From assembly GCA_964549765.1 (NCBI GenBank), contig CAZJWR010000032.1:1-42552 (forward strand): 42,552 bases of DNA, given 5' to 3'. This DNA comes from CAZJWR01 sp964549765. Its GTDB lineage: Bacteria; Zixibacteria; MSB-5A5; GN15; JAAZOE01. The translations under genes and the position numbers were made by a program. Within the stretch, counting starts at the first letter, position 1. Every line of letters begins with the position of its first letter. Under the pieces are notes generated by a model, which was not told the origin of the DNA, ran no database searches, and saw only the letters and a program-made list of their open reading frames with translations. Below, piece by piece: positions 1 to 8,187 of this stretch.

Positions 1-80
1 ACTATCACCCGGATATGCCCATGACCGAATTTACACAATAACCTTGACACAACCGGAAAACCCGGAACTCGTTTTTATCT

Positions 81-109
81 TTGGACGCCGCCATAAATTT
101 TGTTATATT
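81..109 (+). promoter_or_regulatory. putative sigma70 promoter of the DUF2723 operon
   Basis: TTGGAC at 81-86 and TATATT at 104-109 are separated by 17 bp. The predicted transcription start would lie about 60 bases before the GTG start at 177. The same TATATT-type -10 recurs at other promoters in the window. This is a pattern match only. Confidence 0.45.
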
Positions 110-176
110 CCACAACTCATTGGTATAAGGGAAATAGAACGAATTACGACTGAAATCGGAGTCCGGCAGAGTCATC

Positions 177-2654
177 GTGAGTGACCGACAAAGGATAGAC
201 TGGCTGCACAAAGGCGTGGCCGCGGCCATACTACTGATTGTCTTTATCATCTATAACGCCACCAAAGCCCCGACCCTGTCTTTCTGGGACTGCGGTGAGT
301 TTATCACCTGTTCGTATGTTCTCGGCATACCGCATCCTCCAGGATCGCCCCTGTATGTCCTTCTGGGGCGGCTTTTTACCCTGATTCCCTTTCATGCCGA
401 TATATCAGCCCGGGTCAATATGCTTTCGGCCATGACTGGCGCGGTAGCGGCCATGCTGGCTTTCTTGGTGACGTTTCGGTTAATCCGTTTGTGGTGGTCG
501 GGCAATCAGTTCACCGGCTGGAAAAAGGCCGCGGCGTATTTCGGCGGCATCGTGGGCGCGTCCATGTTCGCCTTCGGAAAGACCCAGTGGAACAACTCGA
601 TGGAAGCCGAGGTGTATACCTCGGCGATGCTGCTGGTGGTTCTCATGATCTGGCTGACGCTTCGCTGGCTGGAGCGCCGCGAGGAACGGGCGTCGGACGG
701 ATATCTCTTTCTGCTCATGTACCTGGCGTTTCTATCCATCGGTATTCACATGACGGCGTTTCTCATCATGCCGGCGATTTTTCTGATCGTCATATTTTTC
801 TCGAGTCGCCTGCGTCATGATATTCGCTTTTATATTACATGCATTCTGCTGTTCACGATTTCCTTTAGCCTGGATATTTTTCTGTATGCCAACGCCGTCT
901 GGCTGATAATTCTCCTTGTCGGAACTCTGTCCTCGCGGCAGTATATGTGGCGGTTTTCGCTGCTTTTGATTCTTGCGGCGGTGATCGGGTTTTCGTGCCA
1001 ATTATATACGCCGATCCGTTCCGCGCAGGACCCCATCATTAATCAGAACGACCCGTCGTCTTCGTTTACGGTTTTCAAGCAATTCCTCGAACGCAAGCAG
1101 TACGGCAGCGAATTGATGGCGGTCCGGGCATTGAAACGACGCGGCACATGGGGAAATCAGTTCGGGACGCATGAGCGCATGGGCTTCTGGGGATTCTTCT
1201 CCGACCAATACGGGATAAATGGGCGGAAATTCGCCTTTCTTTTCGTAGTCGGTATCCTGGGCTTGTTCGAACTGGCCCGACGGCGGCCCAAGATCGGCTG
1301 GCCGTTTTTCCTGATGGTTCTTCTCGGTACGGTGTTTCTCGTCTGGTATATGAATTTCGCCGACGGCACTATGCAGGATCCGATGACCGGCGACGGCCAT
1401 ATCGAGGTGCGGAATCGCGATTATTTCTTTACGCCCGGCTTTGTCCTGTTCGGGATCGCCATCGGCCTGGGTGTGGCCGGTTTCATGGAGATGGCGCGGG
1501 AATCGTTGCAGGGAAAACTCAAATTTATGGCGCCGGTGGTGATGGGTGTGGTCTCGGTGCTGGTGCTGCTGGCGGTGGTTCCGGTCCAGGCGAATTATTA
1601 TTACTGCAATCGTTCCCACAACTACGCGCCGTACGATTTCGCCTACAACCTGCTGGCTTCCTGCGACCAGAACGCCATTCTCTTCAACGGCGGCGACAAC
1701 GATACCTTTCCGGTATGGTGTCTGCAGGACGTGTATCATATCCACCCGGACGTGACCTCGATCAATCTGTCGCTGTCGAATATCGGCTGGTACATTAAAC
1801 AGATTCGCGACTATATGCACGTTCCCTTGCGATGGAACGACGCCCGGATCGACGCCATGCATTCGGTGATCAGCAAGGACGGCCGCATGACCCGTATCCA
1901 GGATCAGGTTGTGGATGAAATTCTGGCCGTCGAGGGACAGCGCCGGCCGATCAATTTTGCCCTGACCGTCGGTACGGACGCCATTCGGTATAGGGGACGA
2001 AGTCTCAAAGACAACCTGGTATTGCAGGGGATGGTATATCGGCTGGATCAGGCCGGAGGGGCCGGGTCCATCGACATGGAGAAAAACCGGGATCTGTTCT
2101 GGAACAAATTACAATTTCGCTCCCTGGCTGATAGTTCCATATACCTGGATGAGCGGACGCGCGGTTTAACGGGAAATTATACGACGGCCCTGCTGTTGAT
2201 GGCGGATTCGTTGCGTCGCATTCGCAATTTTGACCAGGCAATCGAGATCACCAAAAAGGCGATCGAGATCTTACCGTTCGAATATCAGACGTACAACTAC
2301 CTGACCCAACTTTATGTCGAGGCCGGGCAGGAAGACAAGATTCCGGGATTGGTGGACAAAGTGCCGCCGTCGCAGAAACGGGAAATATATTATATTTGGG
2401 GCGTCGCCAAGAAATATATGGGCGATCGCAATCAGGCCGCAGCCATTCTGCGGGCGACCCTTGATTCGTTTCCCACGTTCAACGATGCATTTCGCGAGTA
2501 TACCCTGCTTCTCTATGAAGACAAGGAGATGGATTCGCTCAAGAGTGCCATCCAGCGATGGCTGGTCAATAATCCCCACGACGAGCAGGCCCGGAAGATA
2601 ATGCAGGAGCTGTTTCAGGAATCATCACCGCTGGAAACCTCCGGCGGCAAGTAG
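177..2654 (+). CDS. DUF2723 family membrane protein with C-terminal TPR region (putative lipid-dependent glycosyltransferase)
   Basis: The 825-residue protein has a hydrophobic N-terminal half with about ten or more membrane segments. Near residues 35-60 it carries the family signature around 'FWDCGEFI' and 'GIPHPPGSPLY'. DUF2723 proteins are PMT/GT-C-like membrane glycosyltransferases that use a lipid-linked sugar and act on the outer face of the inner membrane. The acidic loop after TM1 (D and E of WDCGEF) fits the GT-C metal/acceptor site. The last 200 or so residues look like TPR helices, typical of the long FCB-group versions. The start is a GTG with only a weak upstream GGAG. It is followed after 10 bases by a glycosyltransferase, which suggests one operon for surface glycan or protein glycosylation. 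The exact substrate is unknown. Confidence 0.85.
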   Translation: MSDRQRIDWLHKGVAAAILLIVFIIYNATKAPTLSFWDCGEFITCSYVLGIPHPPGSPLYVLLGRLFTLIPFHADISARVNMLSAMTGAVAAMLAFLVTFRLIRLWWSGNQFTGWKKAAAYFGGIVGASMFAFGKTQWNNSMEAEVYTSAMLLVVLMIWLTLRWLERREERASDGYLFLLMYLAFLSIGIHMTAFLIMPAIFLIVIFFSSRLRHDIRFYITCILLFTISFSLDIFLYANAVWLIILLVGTLSSRQYMWRFSLLLILAAVIGFSCQLYTPIRSAQDPIINQNDPSSSFTVFKQFLERKQYGSELMAVRALKRRGTWGNQFGTHERMGFWGFFSDQYGINGRKFAFLFVVGILGLFELARRRPKIGWPFFLMVLLGTVFLVWYMNFADGTMQDPMTGDGHIEVRNRDYFFTPGFVLFGIAIGLGVAGFMEMARESLQGKLKFMAPVVMGVVSVLVLLAVVPVQANYYYCNRSHNYAPYDFAYNLLASCDQNAILFNGGDNDTFPVWCLQDVYHIHPDVTSINLSLSNIGWYIKQIRDYMHVPLRWNDARIDAMHSVISKDGRMTRIQDQVVDEILAVEGQRRPINFALTVGTDAIRYRGRSLKDNLVLQGMVYRLDQAGGAGSIDMEKNRDLFWNKLQFRSLADSSIYLDERTRGLTGNYTTALLLMADSLRRIRNFDQAIEITKKAIEILPFEYQTYNYLTQLYVEAGQEDKIPGLVDKVPPSQKREIYYIWGVAKKYMGDRNQAAAILRATLDSFPTFNDAFREYTLLLYEDKEMDSLKSAIQRWLVNNPHDEQARKIMQELFQESSPLETSGGK

Positions 2655-2664
2655 GATTCGTCTT

Positions 2665-3777
2665 TTGAATATACTGGCCCTAAACTGGCAGGACCTCAAG
2701 AATCCTCAATCGGGAGGCGCGGAGGTTCATCTCGAAGAATTGCTTCGGCGAATCGTGGCTCAGGGGCATGCGGTGACCCTGTTCTGTTCCAATTTCCCCG
2801 GTGGCGCCGAGGAGGAGATCGTTGAAGGCATCCGGATAATCCGGGCGGGTAGCCGATTCACCTTCAATTGGATTGCCCCCATGCATGTCCGGCGACTGAT
2901 CCGCTCCGGATCGTACGATCTCTTTCTCGAAGACATCAACAAGATTCCCTTCTATTCGCCGCTCTACCAGAATCTGCCGACGCTAGTGATCGTGCCGCAC
3001 CTGTTTTCGACGACCGTCTTCAGCGAGATCAATTTCGTTCTGGGGAGCTATATTTATTTGTGGGAGATTCCCCTGACACGGGTGTACAGCAGGAAAAAAT
3101 TCTGCGTCATCTCCGATTCGACCAAAACCGATATGGCGGCGCGGGGGATACCCCCCGACAACATAACCGTAATTCATTGCGGTATTGATGCCGGCCTGTA
3201 CAACAATGACCATGGCTATGCCAAATTCGATCATCCCTCGGTGCTGTATCTGGGACGCATCAAGAAATATAAATCGATTCAGGATTTGGTCGAGGCCTTC
3301 CGGCTGATAAAGCAAAACGTCCCCGAGGCGAGGCTGCGGATCGTCGGCTCCGGCGATTACCTCCCGCATTTGAAGGCGCAGGCCGGCCGCCTGGGACTGT
3401 CCGATTCAGTCGACTTTCCGGGTTTTGTTTCCCGGGAGGATAAGGTCGCCTTGTTATGCCGTTCCCATGTGGCCGTTTACCCGTCGCTGAAAGAAGGCTG
3501 GGGCCTGACCAATATCGAGGCCAACAGTTGCGGTACCACCGTGGTCGCAGCCAATACGCCGGGATTGCGGGATTCGGTCAGCAACGGTGTCAGCGGATTG
3601 CTGTATGAATACGGGAACACCGGGGAAATGGCCGAGAAGGTGACATCGATTTTGACCGATAACGGACTCAGAAACCGTCTGGAGGCGGGTGCACTCAAAT
3701 GGGCGTCGCAATTCAACTGGGACGATGCCGCAACGGAATTTCTGGCGCTCTGCCATGAGGTGGCCGGATCAGAATGA
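2665..3777 (+). CDS. glycosyltransferase family 4 protein
   Basis: The 370-residue protein has a GT-B fold. The N-terminal acceptor domain contains the glycine-rich 'SGGAEVHLEEL' typical of GT4 enzymes. The C-terminal donor domain has 'VLYLGRIKKYKSI' and the E-x7-E region 'SLKEGWGLTNIEANSCGT', which binds the nucleotide-sugar. It transfers a sugar from an activated nucleotide donor, at the cytoplasmic face of the membrane. The TTG start leaves 10 bases after the DUF2723 stop, with a weak TAGGAT ribosome site. The stop overlaps the next gene by 4 bases, so the three genes are translationally coupled. Donor and acceptor cannot be told from sequence. Confidence 0.88.
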   Translation: MNILALNWQDLKNPQSGGAEVHLEELLRRIVAQGHAVTLFCSNFPGGAEEEIVEGIRIIRAGSRFTFNWIAPMHVRRLIRSGSYDLFLEDINKIPFYSPLYQNLPTLVIVPHLFSTTVFSEINFVLGSYIYLWEIPLTRVYSRKKFCVISDSTKTDMAARGIPPDNITVIHCGIDAGLYNNDHGYAKFDHPSVLYLGRIKKYKSIQDLVEAFRLIKQNVPEARLRIVGSGDYLPHLKAQAGRLGLSDSVDFPGFVSREDKVALLCRSHVAVYPSLKEGWGLTNIEANSCGTTVVAANTPGLRDSVSNGVSGLLYEYGNTGEMAEKVTSILTDNGLRNRLEAGALKWASQFNWDDAATEFLALCHEVAGSE

Positions 3778-4805
3778 CCAAGAAAACCAAAAAACTCCTG
3801 ATGCAGTTCGCTGGGATCGCAATCTCGGCCACGTTTCTTATTTTCCTTTTTTACAAGGTCAATTTCTCTGAATTGGCCACAGCCCTCAAGGACGCCAACT
3901 ACTGGTGGCTGATTCCAAATGTGATTCTTATCATGGTGACCATGGTGTTTCGCGCCTATCGATGGAAACACATGGTGCGGCCGATCAAAGTGGTCCCGAT
4001 CTCGCGCCTGTTTTCGATTACCATGATCGGTTTTATGGCCAACAACGTGCTGCCGTTTCGTCTGGGAGAATTCGTCCGGGCCTACTCGCTGTCGAGCAAA
4101 GAACGCGTTTCCAAATCGGCCGCGTTGGCGACGATTTTCGTCGAACGCATAGTGTTCGATCTGCTGGCCCTGCTGGTAATCTTCGGCGTCGTGTTGCTGA
4201 TATCACCCTTGCGGATGTTCGACGAATTAAAAATGGGCGCGATTGTTACCGTCGGCACCGGCCTGGCCGGCCTGGCCTTCGCCATATATTTGAGCCGCCG
4301 CAGCGGCCGCGACAGCCATATTCTCAGGCGGCTGCTCAGCCTGTTTCCCCAGAGCATCCGCCCGATCGTTGAAAATACCGTGGCCAAATTCGCCACCGGG
4401 CTGGAGTTTCTGCAAAACAAGGATCGCATCTTCTGGGTGACCTTCCATACCTTCATGATCTGGGTGATCATGGGCCTGTCGAATTATTTCGTCCTGCTGG
4501 CCTTCGGCTTTTATCATTTGCCGATTGCGGCGTCGTTCGTTATTCTGGTGGTCGTGTCCATCCTGATCATGGTCCCGGCTTCGCCCGGCTTTATCGGCGT
4601 GTATCATTACGGGACGGTACTGTCGCTGGGGTTCTACGGCATCCCCAAGGAGCAGGCGTTATCGTGCGCACTGGTCATGCACGCCACGCAATTTTTGGTG
4701 ATTACGTTGGTCGGTTTCTATTACCTGCGGCGCGAGCATCTATCGCTCAAGGAGATCGAGGCGGGCGCCGAGCAGGAACTCGAAGAGGAAATCGAGCATA
4801 CCTGA
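3774..4805 (+). CDS. lysylphosphatidylglycerol synthase TM region / UPF0104 flippase-like membrane protein
   Basis: The 343-residue polytopic protein has about eight membrane helices and the family features 'RAYRWKHMVRPIK', 'GFMANNVLPFRLGEFVRAY' and 'VPASPGFIGVYHYG'. These are hallmarks of the LPG_synthase_TM (AglD/MprF-N-like, UPF0104) family. Related proteins sit next to glycosyltransferases and are proposed to flip or hold lipid-linked substrates. The catalytic C-terminal aminoacyl-transfer domain of MprF is absent. ATG overlaps the preceding stop (ATGA). The glutamate-rich C-terminus is cytosolic by prediction. In this operon it probably handles a lipid-linked sugar for the two glycosyltransferases, by context only. 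Confidence 0.85.
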   Translation: MTKKTKKLLMQFAGIAISATFLIFLFYKVNFSELATALKDANYWWLIPNVILIMVTMVFRAYRWKHMVRPIKVVPISRLFSITMIGFMANNVLPFRLGEFVRAYSLSSKERVSKSAALATIFVERIVFDLLALLVIFGVVLLISPLRMFDELKMGAIVTVGTGLAGLAFAIYLSRRSGRDSHILRRLLSLFPQSIRPIVENTVAKFATGLEFLQNKDRIFWVTFHTFMIWVIMGLSNYFVLLAFGFYHLPIAASFVILVVVSILIMVPASPGFIGVYHYGTVLSLGFYGIPKEQALSCALVMHATQFLVITLVGFYYLRREHLSLKEIEAGAEQELEEEIEHT

Positions 4806-4860
4806 CCACCGACCGATTTTCTTGAAACATCGAAATCCGTTGAAATAGTATTTATTTTCC

Positions 4861-4889
4861 TTGACAGGAAAGCGGTCGGGGCTTATTAT
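4861..4889 (+). promoter_or_regulatory. sigma70 promoter of the hydrogenase operon
   Basis: A perfect TTGACA at 4861-4866 and TATTAT at 4884-4889 are separated by exactly 17 bp. Transcription would start near 4896, immediately before or within the inverted repeat at 4898-4915. The leader to the ATG at 4937 is then about 40 bases. Confidence 0.75.
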
Positions 4890-4897
4890 ACTTTTGA

Positions 4898-4915
4898 TTG
4901 TGAAATAATTCACAA
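4898..4915. promoter_or_regulatory. Rex-type operator (NADH/NAD+ redox repressor box) of the hydrogenase operon
   Basis: The perfect inverted repeat TTGTGAA-ATAA-TTCACAA matches the widespread Rex operator pattern TTGTGAA-W4-TTCACAA. It starts 8 bases after the -10 element, over the predicted transcription start, which is a repressor position. The same repeat occurs at 22438-22455 in the same position. The core TGTGA-N6-TCACA also fits a CRP site, but an activator would normally bind upstream of -35, so Rex is favoured. No rex gene is in the window. Confidence 0.75.
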
Positions 4916-4936
4916 TTTTGCCGTAGGGCGGTTAAT

Positions 4937-6064
4937 ATGGCAGCACGTCAAAATGGTCACCCGCCGGTAATTCTCGAACGCACCGAATTTCAGGCATTTC
5001 TCGAACTTTTACATTCTCAGGGCTATGCGACCATCGGCCCGACGATACGGGGCGATGCCGTGGTGTATGACGAAATCGAGGCCGCTGATGATCTTCCCGT
5101 CGGCTGGATGGATCGCCAGGATAGGGGCAAGTACCGTCTGGCCCGGCACAAGAAGAAAATGCTGTTCGCCTGCACGGTCGGCCCGCATTCATGGAAACGA
5201 TTTCTGTATCCCGTCGAGAAAACCGTGTACGAAGCCCGCCGCGATGGGAAGAAAATTGCACTATGTCAAACCGATGAGTATATCCCCAAACAGGCGTTCA
5301 TCGGGGTACGGTCCTGTGAGCTTCATGCTATCGCCATCCAGGATAAAATCCTGACCGAGGGGCCATACATCGATCCTTCATACCTGCGCCGGCGAAAGAA
5401 TACATTCATCGTCGCCGTCAATTGCGTCCGCGCCGGAGGAAACTGCTTTTGCGTCTCGATGAACTCGGGCCCCAGGGCGACGTCGGGATTTGACCTGGCG
5501 CTGACCGAAATCGTCGATGATGAACGGCATTATTTTATCGTCGATATTGGTTCGGAAAAAGGCGCCGAAATCATTACGGGCGTAGCGCATGCGCCTGCGG
5601 GCGATGCGGAGATCAATGCCGCCGAGATGGCCATCGCCAATGCCGCGTCACGAATGGGCCGGGAACTCGATACTTCGGGGCTACCGGAGCTTCTGGCGCG
5701 CAATTTCGACAATCCCCAATGGGATATCGTCGGCGAGCGTTGCTTGACCTGCGGCAACTGTACTCTGGTGTGTCCCACCTGCTTTTGTGCGACTATCGCC
5801 GATACGACCGACCTGTCGGGCGACGCCATGCAACGCATCCGCCGCTGGGATTCGTGTTTCTCCGTGGAATTTTCCTATATCCACGGCGGCAGCGTCCGCA
5901 ATTCGCCGATGTCCCGATATCGCCAGTGGATGATGCACAAGCTGTCCTACTGGCACGATCAGTTCGGGACGTCGGGATGCGTCGGATGCGGCCGATGTAT
6001 CACCTGGTGCCCGGTGGGGATAGATATCACCGAGGAAGCCCGAACCATTCGAAAAAGCGAATAA
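4937..6064 (+). CDS. hydB: [NiFe]-hydrogenase beta subunit, 4Fe-4S dicluster protein (HydB/AsrA-like)
   Basis: The 375-residue cytosolic electron-transfer subunit belongs to the HydB/AsrA family. The N-terminal two thirds carries conserved family motifs ('FIGVRSCELHAIAIQDKIL', 'VNCVRAGGNCFC'). The C-terminal third has two cysteine clusters, CLTCGNCTLVCPTC and CVGCGRCITWCPVGID, each fitting a [4Fe-4S] site. It passes electrons between the gamma flavoprotein and the hydrogenase dimer. It is first in the operon, behind a strong promoter and a Rex-like operator, and its ATG follows an AGGGCGG ribosome site. Gene order beta-(CNB)-gamma-delta-alpha is that of group 3b NADP-linked or sulfhydrogenase complexes. 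AsrA of a sulfite reductase is a close paralogue, but the hydrogenase genes downstream settle the assignment. Confidence 0.88.
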   Translation: MAARQNGHPPVILERTEFQAFLELLHSQGYATIGPTIRGDAVVYDEIEAADDLPVGWMDRQDRGKYRLARHKKKMLFACTVGPHSWKRFLYPVEKTVYEARRDGKKIALCQTDEYIPKQAFIGVRSCELHAIAIQDKILTEGPYIDPSYLRRRKNTFIVAVNCVRAGGNCFCVSMNSGPRATSGFDLALTEIVDDERHYFIVDIGSEKGAEIITGVAHAPAGDAEINAAEMAIANAASRMGRELDTSGLPELLARNFDNPQWDIVGERCLTCGNCTLVCPTCFCATIADTTDLSGDAMQRIRRWDSCFSVEFSYIHGGSVRNSPMSRYRQWMMHKLSYWHDQFGTSGCVGCGRCITWCPVGIDITEEARTIRKSE

Positions 6065-6094
6065 GGCAAGTGACTTTTAGCGAGAAGGAAATGC

Positions 6095-6565
6095 ATGATG
6101 GAAAACCTTGAGCGGCTGTTGATGGAGCATCCTTTCCTGGCCGGTCTGGAGGAGCGGCATATCAAGGTGATTGTCGGCTGCGCGTCGACTGTCGTTTTCA
6201 AGGCGGGCCAGTTCGTCTTCCACGAGGGGGAAGAGGCCGATAAATTCTATTTTATCCGGCTGGGAAAAGTGGTCGTCGAAACGTTTGTCCCCCAGAAAGG
6301 GCCGCTGGCTATCCGTACCCGGACGGCCGGCGAAGTATTCGGATGGTCGTGGATGGTGCCGCCATACAAATGGCATTTCGATGCGCGGGCGGTGGAATTG
6401 ACGCGGGCGGTGGCGCTGGACGGCAAATGCCTGAGACAAAAATGCGAGGACGATCACGATTTGGGCTATGAAATCATGAAACGGTTCGCCCTGGTTATCG
6501 CCGAACGACTTGAGGCGACCCGTTTGCAACTGATGGATGTCTATGGAAACGACAAAGCCAAATAA
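6095..6565 (+). CDS. stand-alone cyclic nucleotide-binding-domain protein in the hydrogenase operon
   Basis: The 156-residue protein is essentially one CNB domain: 'VVFKAGQFVFHEGEEADKFYF' (residues 33-53) is the classic beta-roll start and 'TAGEVFGWSW' begins the phosphate-binding cassette. It has no helix-turn-helix, so it is not a CRP/FNR DNA-binding regulator. In the cassette, the Glu that normally holds the ribose 2'-OH (FGE) is Trp84 (FGW), although an Arg in 'DARAV' (R98) is kept, so the ligand may not be ordinary cAMP. The gene lies between hydB and hydG, and its last 29 bases overlap the hydG start, which means tight translational coupling. I infer a regulatory or structural accessory subunit of the hydrogenase. 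Function is not demonstrated. Confidence 0.85.
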   Translation: MMENLERLLMEHPFLAGLEERHIKVIVGCASTVVFKAGQFVFHEGEEADKFYFIRLGKVVVETFVPQKGPLAIRTRTAGEVFGWSWMVPPYKWHFDARAVELTRAVALDGKCLRQKCEDDHDLGYEIMKRFALVIAERLEATRLQLMDVYGNDKAK

Positions 6566-7403
6566 GACACCCGGCGCGGCCGATCCGATGCTGGTGCGGC
6601 CGTTTATCATCCGCCGGATCATCAAAGAGACTGCCGATACTTTCTCTCTGGAGTTGACGCCTCAAAACGGCCAACGGCAGTTTGCGTTCCAACCGGGCCA
6701 ATTCAACATGCTCAACGTGTTCGGGGTCGGCGAGGTGCCGATTTCCATAAGCGGCGATGCGGCCCAAACCGCTCGGTTGATCCATACCACCCGCGCTGTC
6801 GGTTCGGTCACCAAAGCTATGAGCGCCCTGCGGGTCGGCGATATTATCGGCGTTCGAGGGCCGTATGGCGCGTCGTGGCCGGTTGCTGAGGCCGAGGATA
6901 GCGACGTTATCATCGTCGCCGGCGGAATCGGGCTGGCCCCGCTCCGGCCCGTGATTTATCATTTGCTGGAGCATCGCCACAAATTCGGCCGCGTTGTCCT
7001 CCTCTACGGGGCGCGGACGCCGGAGGAAATGTTATTCACGAAAGAACTGGAAAAATGGCGCTCCCGGTTCGACACGGACATACATCTCACGGTCGACCGG
7101 GCCACCGGAGACTGGAAAGGAAACGTCGGCGTCGTAACTCAGCTTATCGGTCATTCGCCGTTCGATCGGTCGCATTGCCTGGCAATGGTATGCGGGCCGG
7201 AAATCATGATGCGGTTCACCGCTTTTGAATTGAGTAAACGCGGGGTGCCGGACGACCGGCTCTACGTATCCATGGAACGAAACATGAAATGCGGTATCGG
7301 TCTATGCGGCCATTGTCAGATCGGGCCGACCTTCGTCTGCAAGGACGGGCCGGTCTACCGGTATGATCGCATCGGCAACATCTTCGCCAGGCGGGAGATG
7401 TAA
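6537..7403 (+). CDS. hydG: [NiFe]-hydrogenase gamma subunit, FAD/NAD(P)-binding oxidoreductase
   Basis: The 288-residue flavoprotein is of the ferredoxin-NADP reductase type. It has an FAD-binding barrel ('FQPGQFNMLNVFGVGEVPISIS', 'GDIIGVRGPYG'), an NAD(P)-binding domain ('VIIVAGGIGLAPLRPVI', 'LLYGARTPEEMLF', 'VCGPEIMM') and a C-terminal CGIGLCGHC...C motif for a [2Fe-2S] cluster. It exchanges electrons between NAD(P)H and the iron-sulfur chain of the hydrogenase. The start at 6537 lies inside the preceding gene; an alternative ATG at 6543 would shorten it by two residues. This is the AsrB/HydG/dihydroorotate-dehydrogenase-electron-transfer-subunit family, and the operon makes hydrogenase gamma the best assignment. 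Confidence 0.88.
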   Translation: MSMETTKPNKTPGAADPMLVRPFIIRRIIKETADTFSLELTPQNGQRQFAFQPGQFNMLNVFGVGEVPISISGDAAQTARLIHTTRAVGSVTKAMSALRVGDIIGVRGPYGASWPVAEAEDSDVIIVAGGIGLAPLRPVIYHLLEHRHKFGRVVLLYGARTPEEMLFTKELEKWRSRFDTDIHLTVDRATGDWKGNVGVVTQLIGHSPFDRSHCLAMVCGPEIMMRFTAFELSKRGVPDDRLYVSMERNMKCGIGLCGHCQIGPTFVCKDGPVYRYDRIGNIFARREM

Positions 7404-7404
7404 G

Positions 7405-8187
7405 ATGAGTCCGAAGCAGAAACCCAAACTTGCGGTATGGAAATTTGCCTCGTGCGACGGCTGTCAGTTGAGTTTGCTCGATTGCGAAGAGGAACTGCTG
7501 GCGATCGCCGGGGCGGTGGATATTGCCAATTTCCCTGAGGCGTCCCGCCGCGTGATCCGAGGGCCGTACGATGTGTCGCTGGTCGAGGGTTCGATTACGA
7601 CGCCGCATGACGCCGAGCGTATTCACAAGGTGCGGCGTTCCTCAAAAATTCTGATCTCGATCGGCGCCTGCGCCACGGCCGGAGGCATCCAGGCATTGCG
7701 CAATTTCAAAAACGTCGAGGAATTCGTTTCGCAGGTGTACGCGCAGCCTGAATATATCGAAACGCTGAATAAATCGACACCCATTGCCGACCATGTATTC
7801 GTCGATTTCGAATTGCGCGGATGTCCCATCAATAAATATCAGCTGGTCGAGGTGATCAGCGCCCTTCTTAATAATCGCAAGCCCAATATCCCGACTTATA
7901 GCGTCTGCGTCGAATGCAAGCGGCGCGGGACCGTCTGTGTCATGGTCGCGTCCGGGACGGTCTGCCTGGGGCCGGTGACGCAGGCCGGCTGCGGAGCGAT
8001 TTGTCCGTCATACGGGCGCGGATGCTACGGATGTTTCGGGCCCAAAGAAACGCCCAACACCGATTCCCTGGCCGAATGGTGGCGACAGCATCTGGACGTG
8101 CGAAAGGACGATATCATGCGCGCGTTTCGGAGCTTCAATGCCTACGCTGAGCCGTTCCGCAAAGCGAGTGAAACGTATGAAAAGTAA
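7405..8187 (+). CDS. hydD: [NiFe]-hydrogenase delta (small) subunit, group 3b-like
   Basis: The 260-residue small subunit holds three [4Fe-4S] sites. The proximal cluster includes C17 and C20 (CDGC), then 'GACATAGG' and 'RGCPINKYQ'. The C-terminal region has 'CVECKRRGTVC' and 'GCGAICPSYGRGCYGCFGP'. There is no twin-arginine signal peptide, so the enzyme is cytosolic, as expected for group 3. The ATG at 7405, two bases after the gamma stop and behind GGGAG, was preferred over an in-frame upstream start. Its last 11 bases overlap the large-subunit gene. Confidence 0.92.
   Translation: MSPKQKPKLAVWKFASCDGCQLSLLDCEEELLAIAGAVDIANFPEASRRVIRGPYDVSLVEGSITTPHDAERIHKVRRSSKILISIGACATAGGIQALRNFKNVEEFVSQVYAQPEYIETLNKSTPIADHVFVDFELRGCPINKYQLVEVISALLNNRKPNIPTYSVCVECKRRGTVCVMVASGTVCLGPVTQAGCGAICPSYGRGCYGCFGPKETPNTDSLAEWWRQHLDVRKDDIMRAFRSFNAYAEPFRKASETYEK

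Noticed and set aside
1002..1862. 286-residue open frame on the minus strand
   Set aside because: It lies wholly opposite the DUF2723 gene, has low-complexity basic His/Arg-rich translation and no family features. The third-position bias of the real gene opens the opposite frame.
4898..4915. CRP activator site
   Set aside because: TGTGA-N6-TCACA fits, but it lies downstream of the -10 and the wider symmetry fits Rex better. It is kept as an alternative, not as the main call.
6095..6565. CRP/FNR family transcription factor
   Set aside because: The protein is too short and has no helix-turn-helix after the CNB domain.
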